A stretch of 64,000 nt of DNA from Antedon mediterranea (taxonomy: Eukaryota > Echinodermata > Crinoidea > Comatulida > Antedonidae), in assembly GCF_964355755.1 (NCBI RefSeq), contig NC_092674.1:30430001-30494000 (forward strand). Reading direction: 5' to 3'. How positions within the stretch are numbered: the first letter of the stretch is position 1; every line of letters begins with the position of its first letter. Position numbers and translations under genes: made by a program. This document shows positions 1-12,100 of this stretch, one piece after another. Below the pieces are notes generated by a model, which was given only the letters and a program-made list of their open reading frames with translations, was not told the origin of the DNA and searched no databases.

Positions 1-1395
1 CAACTAAATTCTAACTAAGCTGTCAACTAAGTTATAACTAAGTTGTCAACTAAGTTCTAACTAAGTTGTCAACTAAGTTCTAACTAAGTTGTCAACTAAG
101 TTCTAACTAAGCTGTCAACTAAGTTCTAACTAAGCTGTCAACTAAGTTCTAACTAAGTTGTCAACTAAGTTCTAACTAAGTTGTCAACTAAGTTCTAACT
201 AAGTTGTCAACTAAGTTCTAACTAAGTTGTCAACTAAGTTCTAACTAAGTTGTCAACTAAGTTCTAAGTTGTCAACTAAGTTCTAACTAAGCTGTCAACT
301 AAGTTCTAAGTTGTCAACTAAGTTCTAACTAAGTTGTCAACTAAGTTCTAACTAAGTTGTCAACTAAGTTCTAACTAAGTTGTCAACTAAGTTCTAACTA
401 AGTTGTCAACTAAGTTCTAACTAAGCTGTCAACTAAGTTCTAACTAAGCTGTCAACTAAGTTCTAACTAAGTTGTCAACTAAGTTCTAAGCTGTCAACTA
501 AGTTCTAACTAAGTTGTCAACTAAGTTCTAACTAAGCTGTCAACTAAGTTCTAACTAAGCTGTCAACTAAGTTCTAACTAAGTTGTCAACTAAGTTCTAA
601 CTAAGTTGTCAACTAAGTTCTAACTAAATTGTCAACTAAGTTCTAAGTTGTCAACTAAGTTCTAACTAAGTTGTCAACTAAGTTCTAACTAAGTTGTCAA
701 CTAAGTTCTAACTAAGTTGTCAACTAAGTTCTAAGTTGTCAACTAAGTTCTAACTAAGCTGTCAACTAAGTTCTAAGTTGTCAACTAAGTTCTAACTAAG
801 TTGTCAACTAAGTTCTAACTAAGTTGTCAACTAAGTTCTAACTAAGTTGTCAACTAAGTTCTAACTAAGCTGTCAACTAAGTTCTAACTAAGCTGTCAAC
901 TAAGTTCTAACTAAGTTGTCAACTAAGTTCTAACTAAATTGTCAACTAAGTTCTAACTAAGTTGTCAACTAAGTTCTAACTAAGCTATCAACTAAGTTCT
1001 AACTAAGTTGTCAACTAAGTTCTAACTAAGCTGTCAACTAAGTTCTAACTAAGTTGTCAACTAAGTTCTAACTAAGCTGTCAACTAAGTTCTAACTAAGT
1101 TGTCAACTAAGTTCTAACTAAGCTGTCAACTAAGTTCTAACTAAGCTGTCAACTAAATTCTAACTAAGTTGTCAACTAAGTTCTAACTAAATTGTCAACT
1201 AAGTTCTAACTAAGTTGTCAACTAAGTTCTAACTAAGCTATCAACTAAGTTCTAACTAAGTTGTCAACTAAGTTCTAACTAAGCTGTCAACTAAGTTCTA
1301 ACTAAGTTGTCAACTAAGTTCTAACTAAGCTGTCAACTAAGTTCTAACTAAGTTGTCAACTAAGTTCTAACTTAGTTCTAAATAAGTTACAGTAA
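1..1395. repeat. 23-bp minisatellite in a TDRD3 intron
   Basis: About 60 head-to-tail copies of a 23-bp unit made of two near-identical halves (GTCAACTAAGTT and CTAACTAAGTT). Common variants are TTGTC/CTGTC and single A substitutions. Some units lack one half and are 12 bp shorter. The array runs off the left edge of the window and decays into unique sequence near 1380-1400, about 150 bp before the first visible TDRD3 exon. It has no coding potential. Confidence 0.95.
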
Positions 1396-1542
1396 GTTCT
1401 CATCACCCTATCTCACATACATGTTTTTGTGTTTAAAATGTCTATGTATATATCTATAAATAGTATGTATATTTTCAACAATGTTTTTAAGAGAGTTTTT
1501 ATTATTTTCTAACTATTGTTAGAGTTTAGCATCACACAGTAG

Positions 1543-4500
1543 ATCAACTAGACAAGATGGTGGCCCGCCTTCCTGGGTTCAGTTTGGTCAAGGTGGTGTT
1601 CAAATAGGTGTGCAGCGGATGGGAGGAGGTAGAAGAGGTATGCCAATTTTGACTCATCAACATTTTACATTTTATTCATTTCATCTAATGTCTGAAAAGT
1701 TCCTACTTTCTTTTAATAATATTTTTAATTTGTCCCAAAATATTTATGAATATAGTACTAAATCTCTGTCTACACTATCAAACTTTGTATGAAAAAAAAC
1801 CATGATGTGCCCATATGTGGACATGATGATGTCATATCACTACAATATTTGGACACATCACACTTTTTTGGTTCAAACTAGTTTGATAGTATAGACAGAG
1901 CTTAAGGTCAAAACTGAATCTAGAAGAAGAATAGTTTTATAAGATAATAAAATTAATCCACGTTTATTCATTCAGGTCTGAAAAAATCATTAGAATCGCA
2001 AAGAGAACACACAGAACTTGACAAAGAGTTTGAAGAACAGAGAAAGGCTGCGATTCAGGAACTAACTAAAAAGAAACAAGACAAGTCCTTAGGCCTAGGA
2101 AAAGTAAATATGGCGGCGGACAGGGGACGGCAGAAGGAGAACAGAAACAGTGGTCCAGTGGACCGTAATAGTAGGGAGGCTGCTACGGGCAAGTTCCAGA
2201 AGTTAAAACCTGAAGGGATATATAGAGAACTTAATTACAAGCCGAGCGTAGTAAGTACTTTTAAGTTTGTTTGTTTCATTTACAAAATAGAGCAGATATT
2301 TATAATTTAGAAAAAAAAAGATAAAAATAGGTAGTAATTACTTTAAGCATTGACCACCTGAGCAGTTGGCGACATGACAAGAATACTAAGAACTATATTT
2401 ACAAATATATATATATATATATATATAAAGAAAAAACAACATTAACATTTGAATATATGAATACCATTTCATTATAGAAATTGTTTTTAACAACCTCATC
2501 GCAATCATATCAGCATCAGAAAATATGTATATTTATTATGATAAAACTTGTAAACAAACTAGACATTATTTTGCCTGTCTTAAAATACATCAAGAACAAG
2601 ATTTGTATATCAAACATGTTGGGCCATCATTTCTAGATTGAATAGTACTGTACTATAAAAAATCTAACGTTAGAGTTCACCCTCTAGCCAACCATAGAGA
2701 TATTATATAATATCAACCAACTCTTAATATGTCCAATGATTAGAATGTACATGTACTTTAATGTCTGTGTTCTTTCTGCAAGGTTGACGACAAAGATACT
2801 AGAAAGTTAGTAGACATGGGTTTTGCCAAAGACTTAGCGACATCAGCATTACGAATCCATCATGGTAACTTTGATGCAGCTCTAGACTCATTGGTATCGG
2901 AGTCTAAGTATGATGACAAGCGGCAAGAAAGACAGTCATGGCCTGGTAGTAATAGACCAGACTATAATAGAAGAACAGGTATAATAATAATAATAATACC
3001 CTGGATTTATATAGCATTTATATAAAGTTGTAAAACCTCTAAGCGCTGAACATTATTACCCCAGTCAGTTTGTACTTAATTCAATTCTTCTCAACATCTG
3101 GACATTCATGTAAAATAAAACTTATTTCTATTTCAATAATGTTTTACCAGCTACAGTACTACCCTGTATCTTAAAATGTTTTTTCTTTTCTTTCTTATTT
3201 TTGTGGAAGTTTTGCTGACTAGATTGTATTGCCTCATTTATATTTAGAACTAGGAACACTCTTCCTTGTTGAGAACTAGGTACATAAATAAAATAAATAA
3301 AAATGTAGTCACTTTTATATAATATAAATAGTGTATTTCAATTTTAAATGTTAGCATTATTTTTTTTCTCACCAAAAAGAGGATAACCAGAGGCGAGATG
3401 ATTATCAAAGAAGAGATACTGATACTAGATGGAAAAACAATGACACAAGAGGAAGAGATAATGACACCAGAGGAAGAGATAATGATGCCAGAGGAAGAGA
3501 CAATGATCCCAGGGGAAGAGATGATCCCAGAGGAAGAGATGATACCAGAGGAAGGGACAATGATCTCAGAGGAAGAGATGATGCCAGGGGAAGGGACAAT
3601 GATAGGAGAAAGGAAAGTGATCCTCGAAAAAATGGAGATGACTTTAGGAGACGAGAAAGGGAGGATTTTAAGAAAGGTATTTAAATTTGTATTCACTGAT
3701 ATTGAATAAATAAACTTTATTAACTGATTATAGGTATATGAATTTGTTCACAATATTTTTTTGTAGGTGGAAGAAAACCACGGGTAGAGGAGGAAGAAGA
3801 AAATGGGGGTAGCAGGCCCTCTGGTCCGTCCACACTCTTTGATTTCCTGGCAACTAAACTTGGTGAGCCAGAAGGTGCAGGTAAGTAGATCATAACAAAA
3901 CATATAGCAAGTTTCTTGGCTACTGTTAGAAAAACTAGTAGAAAACTAGTTATTAACGGAGTGTAAAATTGTTTTCTCTTAATACCTACAGAGAAATCAA
4001 AGCCAACTCGTAAAATAAACTCAGACTATGAACAGCCATCTTCAGTGAAGGAAGCTGGTATAACTTTTCAGCATCGTGGGGGAGGATCAAAACGTCAAGT
4101 TGACGAAGGAAATAATTCCAGAGAGGACGATCATAAAGGGAACCAAAGAACTGGACCAAGAGATACGCGTAGTAAAAATTGGCAGGATAACCTACCGCCG
4201 CGTTTTCGGAAGGAACAATCTAATTCCCTTCCAAGTAGCGCTCGTAATTCCCGCCGTGATTATGATCATGAAGACAATCATCGTCATACAGATTATGAAA
4301 GGACTTTTAACAATGAAGGTCGTAGGTCACATCGTCAAGGAAATTATAATAGACAATCGGATGAACATTCAAATAATGATAGACAAAGGAATTATGACAG
4401 GAGGTCAAAGTTCAGGGATCAAAGGTCATATGATTCACCAAGGAAACATGATAGACCAGCGAGTTATAACGGAGAAGATTATTATGATCGTGGAACGAAT

Positions 4501-5598
4501 CAAAGGCAGCGACACTATTGTGATAACAACGCAGAGGGGGATCAAAACAAGAATTGGAATGCGTATAACAATGCGCAAGAGTTTCAGGCGGATGAACTAC
4601 CAAGTCCACCACCTGCACCCGATGCTATAGTATATGAACAATCAGCACAGCCAATCGCAATGGTTCAACCGCAAATGGTGGCTGTATTTCAGTGGAAACC
4701 AGGCGACTCCTGTCTTGCAATGTGGAATGATGGAGGAGTAAGTCATGTTGAAGTTTATACAATAATGGACAATTAAGATCTACATTAGAACCCTATTAAA
4801 TGGACACCGTTGAGACCCTAAAAAGGGGTATCCCCCTGAATATTATTAAATAGTATTAAAAATATATATTTCTCCTTGTTCATTTCATAGAAAAGTTTCC
4901 CCTTAATAAGAGTGCGTCTGAATAGGGTATACCAAAGGATGGTTCTACTGTATTATTTACCAGTTGAAGGGATTCAACAATAGACTCCAATAATAACATT
5001 TATTTATCCTTTCAGTTTTATCCAGCCAGAATCCAAAACATAGATCCAACTGGACAGAGTTTCTTTGTATACTATGAAGAATATGGAGATTATGCCCATG
5101 TACAAGTTGGTGACCTACGACCTTATATGGGACAGTGGGTAAGCAGAAACAAACTTTAAAGCACTGTCTACACTATCGAACTAGTTTGACAAAAAAGTTC
5201 CCAATACGGTAGTGATATGCTCATATATGGTAGTGATATGACATCACTATTTCCATATATGGGCACATTACATTTGTTTGTCATATAAAGTTTGATAGTG
5301 TAGACAGAGCTTAAATAGTGTTTCATTTAATTACAATATCATAGTTCATTCTAAATCTTGTTTTCATTAAATTCAGCAGACTACACAGCTGATGTATTCA
5401 AACTCAATGACCCAACCACCACCACCACCACCACAAACACAGATGATTGACAGCTACCAAGGCCAGCTATCTGGTATATTAGAGGTACGACGAGGGGGAC
5501 AAGGTGTAATGAAGAGGCCTGCTAACGGACCTCCAAGAGAGAGGAGATCTGTACGACCAGGTACTCAAGTTTACACCCCTCCGGGGGGTCGAAGTTGA
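1543..5598 (+). CDS. TDRD3: Tudor domain-containing protein 3 (3' part of gene)
   Basis: Seen: eight exons, about 1543-1637, 1976-2250, 2783-2978, 3380-3676, 3767-3880, 3992-4737, 5016-5138 and 5377-5598 (stop), joined in consistent phase. The product shows, in order: a GGPP-W-FGQ patch, a charged helix (EFEEQRKAAIQEL), a UBA domain (exon 3; VDMGF start, NFDAALDSLV end), an Arg-Gly-Arg-Asp repeat region, the STLFDFLATKLG motif, a long Arg/Asn/Asp-rich disordered stretch, and one Tudor domain split over exons 6-7 (WKPGD, then FYPARI, YYEEYGDYAHV). The tail (RRGGQG, RRSVRPGTQVYTPPGGRS) resembles the exon-junction-complex-binding motif of TDRD3. Known: TDRD3 binds methylarginine marks and partners topoisomerase TOP3B and FMRP. 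The N-terminal OB-fold exons lie upstream of the window. The exact first acceptor (1540 or 1543) is uncertain. Confidence 0.93.
1760..1904. mobile_element. MITE family A, copy 1
   Basis: About 145 bp with inverted ends (CTCTGTCTACACTATCAAAC at the left, its complement at the right) and an internal CATATGTGGACATGATGATG core. It lies in a TDRD3 intron. No coding capacity. Confidence 0.85.
3428..3615 (+). repeat. TDRD3: Coding minisatellite encoding GRDND(T/A/P)R repeats
   Basis: Inside TDRD3 exon 4, 21-bp and 18-bp units repeat about nine times, encoding GRDND-X-R and GRDD-X-R. Unit lengths are multiples of three, so copy-number change keeps the frame. The low-complexity purine strand also leaves the opposite strand open, which creates spurious reading frames there. 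Confidence 0.85.
4787..4953. mobile_element. TDRD3: Short inverted-repeat element (family D)
   Basis: In the intron after TDRD3 exon 6. It begins TAGAACCCTATTAAATGGAC and ends with GGTTCTACTGTA, and contains TTGTTCATTTCATAG and CCCCTTAATAAGAGTG. The same building blocks appear, greatly expanded, at 51853-52730. Confidence 0.6.
5158..5313. mobile_element. MITE family A, copy 2
   Basis: About 155 bp with the family's inverted ends (CTGTCTACACTATCGAACTA; TTTGATAGTGTAGACAGAGC) and two ATGGTAGTGATATG core units. It sits in the last TDRD3 intron. Confidence 0.88.
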
Positions 5599-6152
5599 TG
5601 AAAACAGGCCGTTGAGATATTTATAAAAAGAGATATGAACTTTGACCCCATTTCCAATGAGGTTAAAGTTCAAAGCCTTTATGGTGATTGTTTTCGGCCA
5701 AACCAAACAGATGATATTTTGTAAAGCATTACTTGTTACTATACACTGCCAGAGTTAAATAGCCAAGTGAGTTAAATAATGATTTGTTTGACTTGAGAGT
5801 GTTTATAATTGAAGTATGTTCTAAGCCTTAGAAGCTGTAGATGATGGATGGTGATAATTATTGTACAAGGTGATTGATACAGTCGACTAGCTGTTAACCC
5901 GACACACTTGGCCTTGCTTACCCACAGTAATTGTGTTTCTCCCAGAAGTCTCTGTTTTTGTGGACCTAACTTAATGTCTTGTTTTTGGTTGAATTGACTG
6001 TAAAAGAATGAGTGAATAACTGTCTGATATCTAGGTATAGATCTGATGGTCAATTATTATGGATGAGTTTGCTAGGCGATGTGAAAGAACTATTATAGTG
6101 TTCAATACATTGATTGTAAGAAACTTGGCAAACAGCAGCAGCGGATAATATA

Positions 6153-6260
6153 TAAAGCTCTATCTACACTATCAAACTAGTTTGACAAAAAAATGTGATG
6201 TCATATCCCTACCATATTGAGGCATACCACTACAGTAGTTTGATAGTGTTGACAGAACTC
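6153..6260. mobile_element. MITE family A, copy 3 (internally deleted)
   Basis: A 108-bp copy, probably in the TDRD3 3' UTR or just downstream. Both ends are present (AAGCTCTATCTACACTATCA; AGTTTGATAGTGTTGACAGA) but part of the core is missing. Confidence 0.8.
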
Positions 6261-6594
6261 TCAGCTTGCTTTTAAGTAACCCAAACCCCACCTGAACTAT
6301 CCCACCTTTTACACTTCTTCCCAATATATAGCTACTGCTGCATGAGATTTGGAAAAAATCTAATGAAAGCTGATTATCTGTAAATTTAGTTTTATATAAA
6401 ATAATGCGAGTAATAATATCAAATTCAGTATATCGCATATTTTTTGTAATAGATGCTTTTGATTAATTATTTGTATTTGCTCGTCATAATTTGTCCGTCA
6501 TTTGTATAAACGTATAGTGTTGCTCCAGCACCTTGAATTGATAGCACTTAAAGTGGTTGACAAAGTATGTGTAAGTAAGCATTGTATTCAGTTC

Positions 6595-6840
6595 TACAGA
6601 GGCAGATCCAGGATGGTTTAAATGGAAGAGGGTGGGGGGAGGGGAGGGGTGGGGTGGGGTTAGTGAGGGCTAACATATAATCATATCATCATATCATATA
6701 TGTATATTTATTGATGGAATAAAAATAATTGTATAGCAGTATAAAAATGGAAATATTAATAGTCTGTCAAAAATAGAAAAAGTAGTTCATGCCAAAGGGG
6801 GAGAACATGACCCAAGCCCCACCCCCTGGATCTTTCCTTG
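6595..6840. mobile_element. Probable short inverted-repeat element with GATCCAGG ends
   Basis: Starts GGCAGATCCAGGATGG and ends CCCCCTGGATCTTTCC, with a G-rich left arm (GGGTGGGGGGAGGGG) and a C-rich right arm. A related copy lies at 50690-50815 (GTGGATCCAGGATTG ... GAGATCTGCCCC). It looks like a non-autonomous DNA element; target duplications were not resolved. Confidence 0.5.
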
Positions 6841-9145
6841 TTCTATTTCCTTATGTTAGGTGCAAAAGTTGTTTAAAGCCTAATTTGGTATCATATTTTT
6901 AACAACTATCCTTGTTAATCTACAGTTTTGTTTAACAGCACTGTATTATGATGTTTTGCCCGACCTGCAACTCAAGCTTTGTTAAGTATGAACCTACATG
7001 ATTTAGGACGCTAGAATGTGCCTAACAAGGGTCCACATATGACAGGGATCATGGGTCATGTGACAGGGCTTCACATACAAAGCTATAAAAAAAACACCTG
7101 TAAAACTGTACAGTGTCAGTATGTAGTTACAGTAATATAAATTACGTTAGGAGTACTTAAATCCACCCCTGGTAAAAGTAAGTACAATACCAATGATATT
7201 TTCACAAACAAGAAAGTAATACCCAATCCTAAAAAACCACATTTGTAAAGTATTGTATATTTTTTTAATTACAGTATTAAACATTTTGTGAAATAATTTT
7301 ACCATAATTTTAATTAAAATGTTTTATATTTTTAATTCCTCATTATTTACTCATTTAACAGATTTAAAACAATAAATACAGGAATTACTCATAAGCATTA
7401 GTACGAAGAATGATTAAATTATTTCCAAATTGTTTCCATGAAGTATGAGGTCAGATGTATGAGGTCGGTTAAAGTAGTACTTAAATAAAAAATGGTGTTC
7501 AAAAATGTCATTAATAAAAAATATTAGTTAAAAATAGTAATATCCAAATACATGTTTATTTTACTAAAAACATGCTTATATTTTTATGATTTTTCATTTT
7601 GATGAAAAAAAATATTATAATTTATGTAAATTAATTTTTCACAGGCTAAAATAAATTATGAATTTCATAATTAAATAATGTATTTTGGAAAGGTAAACAG
7701 TTTTTTATGGTGATTGTTTTGTTTAAAAATTAGAATAGGAAAAACTTTGTGAGATATTGGCTTATATTGTCACCTGTTAGTTATTGTGGATATACAGTAG
7801 GTATGTTTAGAGAAGTGACAACTTGATTATAACATACTTATTTAAATATACCAATGAGATGTCATTACACGTTAATTACATGATGGTTTAATGTTTTCCA
7901 TTTAGTATGTTCTTTGGTGGAAGTTGGTTAATGGATCTTAATGATTTTGTTCATTTTTAGTAGGTTGTTGGAAAGTATTAGTATTAGTATAATAATAACA
8001 TATCATTTATATTATTTCATATGTGTACTTGTTTAGTGGTCTTTTTATTTATTAAAAGAAAAAAAAACAAAAGCTATACTTTTATCATAAGCTTATCAAT
8101 ATCTTTAATTTTTTAGTAAAATGCTCAACTATTAGTATAAACTAATAATAAAGCCAGGTTAATGTTTATCATATAATATATTGTGCATTAGTGGCTTAAA
8201 AAAATTAATATGCAATACTATTTTTGAATTTAGAATAGTAGAAGCTTAAAAATTATAATTTAGCAATGTATTAATTGTTACGTTTAGTATTCTGTATTGT
8301 ACTGTACAGTATATTTGTATAGCATTTAAAAATATTGTATAGGTATTTGTTTTAAATATACAAATCAATTACAAACATTGTTGTCATAGTTTTGATTGCT
8401 TTCTGAGTTATTCTGACAATAGGGAGCTGTCAATTTGGGATGACCAATGACCTAGGTCAGGTCAATGTATGTCGTCAGTTGTTGCCTGACCTAGAAATCA
8501 TCAAACCTGTGTCGAGGTAAGGAGCAAGTCCCAACATTTCTGCATGCTCACAATGAATTACCATGACGTAGTTTTGTTGTCGTTTGTTGCAAATCACAAT
8601 GTAGACATTTTCTTCGGATACATAATTGAAACGACGAAGAAGTTTTCAAACATATTTATTGCCACTTTTAATATATTTAAATTTGTTCAAAAATTTGATG
8701 AATAACTGTACTATATGTTTAAAAAAATTTAAAATATTAATTTAATTTGAAAAAAAATATAGATAGAATGTTACTTATTTCACCATATGTTAAAATAGAT
8801 TAGAATAAAATGGTCATTACACAGTTAACTAAACCAATCAATAAAATCAAGACAATAACATTTTATTAGCAGAAATGTCCATCAACTGAGCTACATACCT
8901 CAACACTGTACATTTAGCTGAATCCTACTCTAGGCCTACATCCCAATACAAGCCAAATCTCCATATTAACTCTATATCTCAAATAATTAGGCCTGGGCCT
9001 ACAAGCAATAACATTTTCTATATTCAATCAAAATACATATTGAAACCATTTTGTACAGATATTTTGGAATAATTTTGTTACATTTATCTTTAGTATATTT
9101 AAGTTGTTCTATGCACTCAATAATGTTACAAACAGCAATAATTTG

Positions 9146-12100
9146 TTAATATCGAATTTCATCATCTCTTCTTAAACTTTGCTGAGCAAAGAATTGGGTG
9201 ACATTATCATAATAGTCTTCAGATAACCAAAAGCACTGTTGTGGATCCACATGATTCGAGCTACAAGAAGCAAAAGGATAAAATATTTATTATATTATAC
9301 ACATTATACAATTATCTGTGAAGTTACAAGATAGTATTTGAACAAAGATAATACAGTGAAGAACTGTGTAAACAGTTACATACAATGCTTCCATCAGTAG
9401 TCCCATAAATGGACTGTTAAAATACATCCAGCGAGAACATGTGACCTTTTGCTGACATGGTGAGCATCATAACCATTAGACCACGTGTTTCTTGGTTATT
9501 ATGTTATATATCATGGAGAAATAGTCTCCATGGTTATATACATGTATATGACATCAACATTAACTGATACACATAAAAAACTACTTATGTACACCTCTTC
9601 TGGAAGCATTGATTTCAGAAACAAGGGAAAGATTGAAATGACTCTTCCCTGCTGAAACTGTTAAGTTTTGTTTGTGTTTGTTTATAATCTATTTATAAAT
9701 AAGCACACATTCAACAGTTAATATACAGCAACAATACCTTGTTCCGTTGCAGAATTTCACAATGATATATCCATCATTTGTTCCCACTATCTTTCCAGGC
9801 AAGTAAATGATGGACACGGCATTGGCAACCGCAAGAACGTGATCTCCTAGAGCTAATCTCTGTCGGCGAGTGAAAGAACCGAATATATGTTTTGTGTACT
9901 GGGAACTTTCTTCACCATTTGCCCATTGTAGATGAAATTGGAAAGTTTGGCCAATTCTTTCTTTGATGGATGCTGTAAGAAAAATGATGTGAACCGTTTT
10001 TTTATATTTAGCATTGCATGAAATTTATTATACTTGTATCCCAAAGTCAGTGTTTATAATTAAATACATATTGGAAAATTTCATTTTCTATTCCATTGAT
10101 TGTGAAAATCTCATTAAAATCTAATTTATTTTCCATTTCTATCGCATCTTACCTAAATGGTACATGCCATCTCCATCATTTCTTGCCACCACAGCCGATC
10201 CAATCAACGACGTCTCACAATTCATTATATAAGCTACTAACTCTTCATATAGTTGGTCATTTATTTTGTAAAGCTCTTCTCTGGGCACTTTAGCTTCTTC
10301 ATCATCATAGAATAAAACTTGACACCAGAGATCTGGGAATGAGCGGGTAATACGACCTGGTGCGTAACGAAAAGGGTAGTCAGGATGTAGACCAATTATT
10401 AAATCTCCAGCCTAAAAAATAACAATTTATTTATTACCACAATAATACTAAGACATTTTATGTATGAATTATTGCCCATACAGTATATGAATCGTGCCCA
10501 TATATGGACACGATGACATTATATCACTACTATATTTGGGATCATAATACTTTTTTTGTGAAACTAGACAGAGCTTCACATTTGTGTTTTATAGTGAATC
10601 AGCTATATTATCACCTGTATAATAATCTCTGAATCTTCTTTATCTGTAAATATATGTTTTCTATCAGCTTTTTCAATTGCTCCAACATTATCTGTTATAA
10701 AGTATTGACCATCTTCTGCTTGTTCTTCAATTGTTCCTACAAAAAATAACGATGATGTGTTGAATATCTGCTTGCTATAGTAGTGAGAGTTTAAAATTAT
10801 ACTTTTGAAATTTGAGTGATTGTCGTAAAAGCTAACCTCTGTAAAACCATCCATCAACTGGCCAGCGTGCAAGCACCTCTTCGCCATCTTCTATTTTATC
10901 ATCAAATTCTTCTTCTATGATTGATTCATTTTCACTTTCATCAGTACCTGGCTGGACTTCTTCTGATTGAGTACTTTGTTCGTGTGTTGGTGCTTTCTTG
11001 GTGAAGAAATCCTTAAAAAAGAATAAAATATGCTATAAATAAAAAGACATGGTACTTATAATCTTAACAAGGCCATTTTACAATGCCAGTGATCAACAGC
11101 TATAACTTTATTAGGAAGGTATAGGTACTATGTCTTAAATGGAACATACCTGATGCTTGTCTAGGAGTTCTTGTTGTTTGTCCTGCAGTTTTTTGTGTTT
11201 GTCTTGTAGCTCTGCATGGTGACTGTCATAACCCTTTTGTACTTCATTTATCTTCTTAACAGTGTGTTTAAGTTCCTCACGTAATTCCTGAAAAATGTAA
11301 AGGAAGATTTTAAAGGAAGCTTTTCAACAATAGTGGTCAAGGAAAGGGTATACATGCAAGGGCTAGTAAAGATGGGCTATATGAATATTGCTGTTATGGT
11401 AAAATAAATTGTACTGACCTCTTGAGACCTGAAGTGATCTGTTTGCTGTTGGTTCAACTGATCTTGAAGCTCTTCAAGTTTGTGAAGGAACTCTTTGAGA
11501 GATTCTCCACTTAACTGTGAGGTTGCCATATCAGGTTCATCTTCACCAGCAGAGGATCCAGCACTAGAATCTTCACTCTTACTGCCATCATTCTTGGAAT
11601 CATCCTCATTTTTCTGAGTTTGTTCATGATCTGGAGATGCTGATCTTGATGAATGTTTTGAGTCAGGTGGTGAACAAGACCTGGATGATGATTTAGAAAC
11701 ATGAGATGCTTCTGATTTGTGAGAAGAATGTGACCCTGATCTCTTTGAAGAATTTGAACGTGCTCTTTCTGATGAATTTGAATCTGACCTTTTGGATGAA
11801 CGTGACCTATCAGATGAGTCTGACCTGTTTAGTGAGCGGGAACCTGACCTTTGAGTTGATCTTGAATGTGAACTTTTTGATGATTTGGAACTAGACCGAG
11901 ATTGTGTTCTCTTTGAAGATCTTTCATTACTGGATGATCTTGAGCGGTCAGAAGCTGCACTAGAATATTTGTTCTGTTTATTGTCTGATTCTCTGGATCT
12001 CGATCTGGACGTGGACGGAGACCTACTAGATGACCTATCAAACTTTACACCTGATAAATAGAAAATTTAATTTATATAAAATGTTATATTTACACAACCC

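Larger units (their letters stand above)
5599..9145. other. Convergent intergenic region between TDRD3 and the Tudor-like gene
   Basis: Holds the TDRD3 3' UTR, one family-A MITE, the GATCCAGG element and about 2.2 kb of very AT-rich sequence (6850-9100). GGAATAAAAATAA near 6716 could serve TDRD3 polyadenylation. TTTTATTAG near 8862 is AATAAA on the minus strand and could serve the convergent gene. At 8435-8500, GACCTAGGTCAGGTC and GCCTGACCTAG form a small imperfect inverted repeat. No convincing coding exon was seen. Confidence 0.7.

Noticed and set aside
3250-3696. Minus-strand Ser/Ile/Pro-rich frame opposite TDRD3 exon 4
   Set aside because: Shadow of the purine-rich coding repeat; the plus-strand exon is phase-consistent with its neighbours.
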